6,152 nt of DNA from an uncultured Clostridia bacterium (GTDB lineage: Bacteria; Bacillota; Clostridia; Lachnospirales; Lachnospiraceae), in contig CAMONF010000176.1 of NCBI GenBank assembly GCA_946620335.1, positions 1 through 6,152 of the forward strand, given 5' to 3'. Shown here piece by piece: positions 4,612-6,152 of the stretch; within the stretch, counting starts at the first letter, position 1, and each line of letters starts with the position of its first letter. Made by a program: the position numbers and the translations under genes. The notes under the pieces were generated by a model. The model had not been told where the DNA came from and searched no databases. It worked only from the letters and a program-made list of their open reading frames with translations.

Positions 4612-6152
4612 ATGATCGTGATAGAAAAATACAAATTCGGCCGGCCCTTTGAGACGGAGGCGGTCACAGCCGATTTGCCTGTTCGGGAAGGCCTTCCGGC
4701 GATCGGTGAAATCAGGACGGACGAGGACGGTTTTCATTTCTCCTATGTGATGGAGAAGGAGGCCCCGGTCTACGGCCTGGGCGAGAACGTCCGCGGGCTC
4801 AACAAGCGCGGCTGGCACTACGTCAGCGACAACGCCGACGTCAATGGCCACATGGAGGACAAGGTCTCCCTCTACAGCGCGCACAATCTACTGCTGATCG
4901 GCGGCAGCCGGCCGGCGGGGCTTTTTTTCGACTATCCGGCCAAGATGACTTTTGACGTCGGATTTACGGCGGAGGACCTTCTCACGGTAGAGTGCGGCCG
5001 GGCCGACCTCTATCTCTACGTCATCACGGGCGGCAGTCTGTTGGAGATCTGCCGGGCCTTCCGCCGCATGACCGGCCGCAGCTACATCGCGCCCAAGTGG
5101 GCCATGGGCTATGGGCAGAGCCGCTGGGGCTACGTGACCCCGGAAGACTTCCATAAGGTGGTGGACACATATCGGGCCCTCCACATCCCCCTGGACGCGG
5201 TCTACATGGACATCGACTACATGGAGCGGTACAAGGACTTCACGATCAACCGGGACAATTTCCCGGATTTCGAAGGCTTTGTCCGGGAAATGAAGGCAAA
5301 GAAGGTCCACCTGGTCCCCATCATCGACGCCGGCATCAAGCAGGAGGAAGGCTACGACGTCTGCGAGGAAGGCCTTGAAAAGGGGTACTTCTGCACGGAC
5401 GAGGAGGGTAAGCCCTTCGACACCGCCTGCTGGCCGGGCCTCACCTACCATCCGGACTTTCTGAACAGTGAGGCCCGCCGTTGGTTCGGCGCCAAGTACG
5501 CCCGCCTCACGGACCTGGGGATCGACGGCTTCTGGAATGACATGAACGAGCCCTCCCTCTTCTATACCAAGGGCACCATGGAGAAGCTGCGGAGCTTTAT
5601 GAAGGAGTTCATTTCCAGGCCGGCGGAGGAGACGCCCTATTTTGAGCTCATGGCCAAGCTGAACAACCTCCGGTCGACAGAGAGCTACCGGGATTTCTAC
5701 CATGACGCGGACGGCGTCAGGTTCCGCCACGATGAGGTCCACAATATCTATGGATACCTCATGACCAGGGCGGCGGGAGAGGCCTTCGAGGAGAGTTTTC
5801 CGGACAGGAGGATCCTTCTCTTCTCCCGGTCTTCCTATATCGGCATGCACCGCTACGGCGGCATCTGGCAGGGCGACAACAGCTCCTGGTGGTCCCACCT
5901 TCTCCTGAATCTGCAGATGTCCGCCTCCCTCAACATGAGCGGTTTCCTCTACACGGGCGCCGACATCGGCGGCTTCGGCTCCGATACCTCCAGGGACCTG
6001 CTTCTTCGCTGGCTGGCCATCGGCGTCTTCACGCCCCTCATGCGGAACCACAGCGCCTGGAATACCCGCCGGCAGGAGTGCTACCAGTTCGAGCGGCCGG
6101 AGGACTTTGCCCACGTCGTAGGCGTGCGCTACCGGCTCCTTCCGTACCTCTA
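4612..6152 (+). CDS. Alpha-glucosidase, glycoside hydrolase family 31 (3' end outside window)
   Basis: The frame is open from ATG 4612 to the window edge: 513 residues, of about 660 expected for this subfamily. AAGGAGG (4595-4601) lies ten bases before the ATG. An N-terminal beta-sandwich (about 1-145) includes VYGLGENVRGLNKRG (53-67). The catalytic barrel carries PKWAMGYGQSRWGY (161-174), YMDIDYM (198-204), GFWNDMNEPS with nucleophile Asp310 (306-315), IWQGDNSSWW with acid/base Asp422 (418-427) and RNHSA (478-482). It would hydrolyse terminal non-reducing alpha-glucosidic bonds of short sugars. There is no signal peptide, so it probably acts in the cytoplasm on imported oligosaccharides. From memory it closely matches Blautia obeum Ro-alphaG1 (nucleophile Asp307). 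With the same three-residue offset, Trp172 here matches Trp169 there, the residue whose change to Tyr shifts preference from isomaltose toward maltose. An alpha-1,6 preference is therefore inferred. All visible catalytic residues are intact. Confidence 0.95.
   Translation, partial: MIVIEKYKFGRPFETEAVTADLPVREGLPAIGEIRTDEDGFHFSYVMEKEAPVYGLGENVRGLNKRGWHYVSDNADVNGHMEDKVSLYSAHNLLLIGGSRPAGLFFDYPAKMTFDVGFTAEDLLTVECGRADLYLYVITGGSLLEICRAFRRMTGRSYIAPKWAMGYGQSRWGYVTPEDFHKVVDTYRALHIPLDAVYMDIDYMERYKDFTINRDNFPDFEGFVREMKAKKVHLVPIIDAGIKQEEGYDVCEEGLEKGYFCTDEEGKPFDTACWPGLTYHPDFLNSEARRWFGAKYARLTDLGIDGFWNDMNEPSLFYTKGTMEKLRSFMKEFISRPAEETPYFELMAKLNNLRSTESYRDFYHDADGVRFRHDEVHNIYGYLMTRAAGEAFEESFPDRRILLFSRSSYIGMHRYGGIWQGDNSSWWSHLLLNLQMSASLNMSGFLYTGADIGGFGSDTSRDLLLRWLAIGVFTPLMRNHSAWNTRRQECYQFERPEDFAHVVGVRYRLLPYL

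Noticed and set aside
2022..4667. An 881-codon open frame on the - strand spanning the reductase gene, the tRNA promoter and the tRNA-Thr gene
   Set aside because: It runs antisense through a clearly coding gene, a tRNA and two terminators. Its translation is low-complexity Gly/Val/Leu/Ala, the usual mirror of a GC-rich, strongly biased gene.
4888..6114. A 408-codon open frame on the - strand inside the GH31 gene
   Set aside because: It is the antisense shadow of an unmistakable GH31 coding frame with all catalytic motifs on the + strand.

Overview
The window looks like chromosomal DNA from a high-GC, gut-type anaerobic Clostridia (Bacillota; Lachnospiraceae-like). This rests on AAGGAGG-type ribosome binding sites, a Clostridia-style tRNA-Thr(GGT), a GH31 glucosidase that resembles the Blautia obeum enzyme Ro-alphaG1, and a flavinylated Tat-exported reductase of a kind common in gut anaerobes. 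The taxonomic call is an inference. Every gene I can support is on the + strand.

Layout: (1) 1-93 is the 3' end of an unidentified CDS. (2) 94-508 is a 415-base non-coding stretch full of local hairpins, ending in a strong intrinsic terminator (365-401) about 100 bases before the next gene. (3) 509-1750 encodes a stand-alone 413-residue reverse transcriptase with an intact YSDD active site, no visible endonuclease domain and no recognisable group II intron around it. (4) 1751-2045 is an A/T-richer regulatory gap. (5) 2046-4172 encodes a 708-residue secreted reductase: Tat signal, Ala-rich linker, FMN-binding domain with an SGAT flavinylation site, and a fumarate-reductase-type FAD domain. It is closed by a terminator at 4199-4240. 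(6) 4291-4460 is a complete tRNA unit: A/T tract, promoter with perfect -10, tRNA-Thr(GGT), terminator. (7) 4612-6152 is the first 513 residues of a GH31 alpha-glucosidase, preceded by a perfect 8-bp inverted repeat; it runs off the window.

The genes do not form one pathway. Terminators separate at least four transcription units. The reductase would use an extracellular electron acceptor for anaerobic respiration, and the glucosidase would release glucose from short alpha-glucans; these are independent gut-lifestyle functions. The reverse transcriptase is the least explained element. Stand-alone bacterial reverse transcriptases are often paired with a nearby structured RNA (retrons, several defence-associated types), so the hairpin-rich tract before it is the best place to look for something undescribed. 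The second point of interest is that the reductase has Tyr where fumarate reductases carry the proton-donating Arg, so its acceptor is probably not fumarate.
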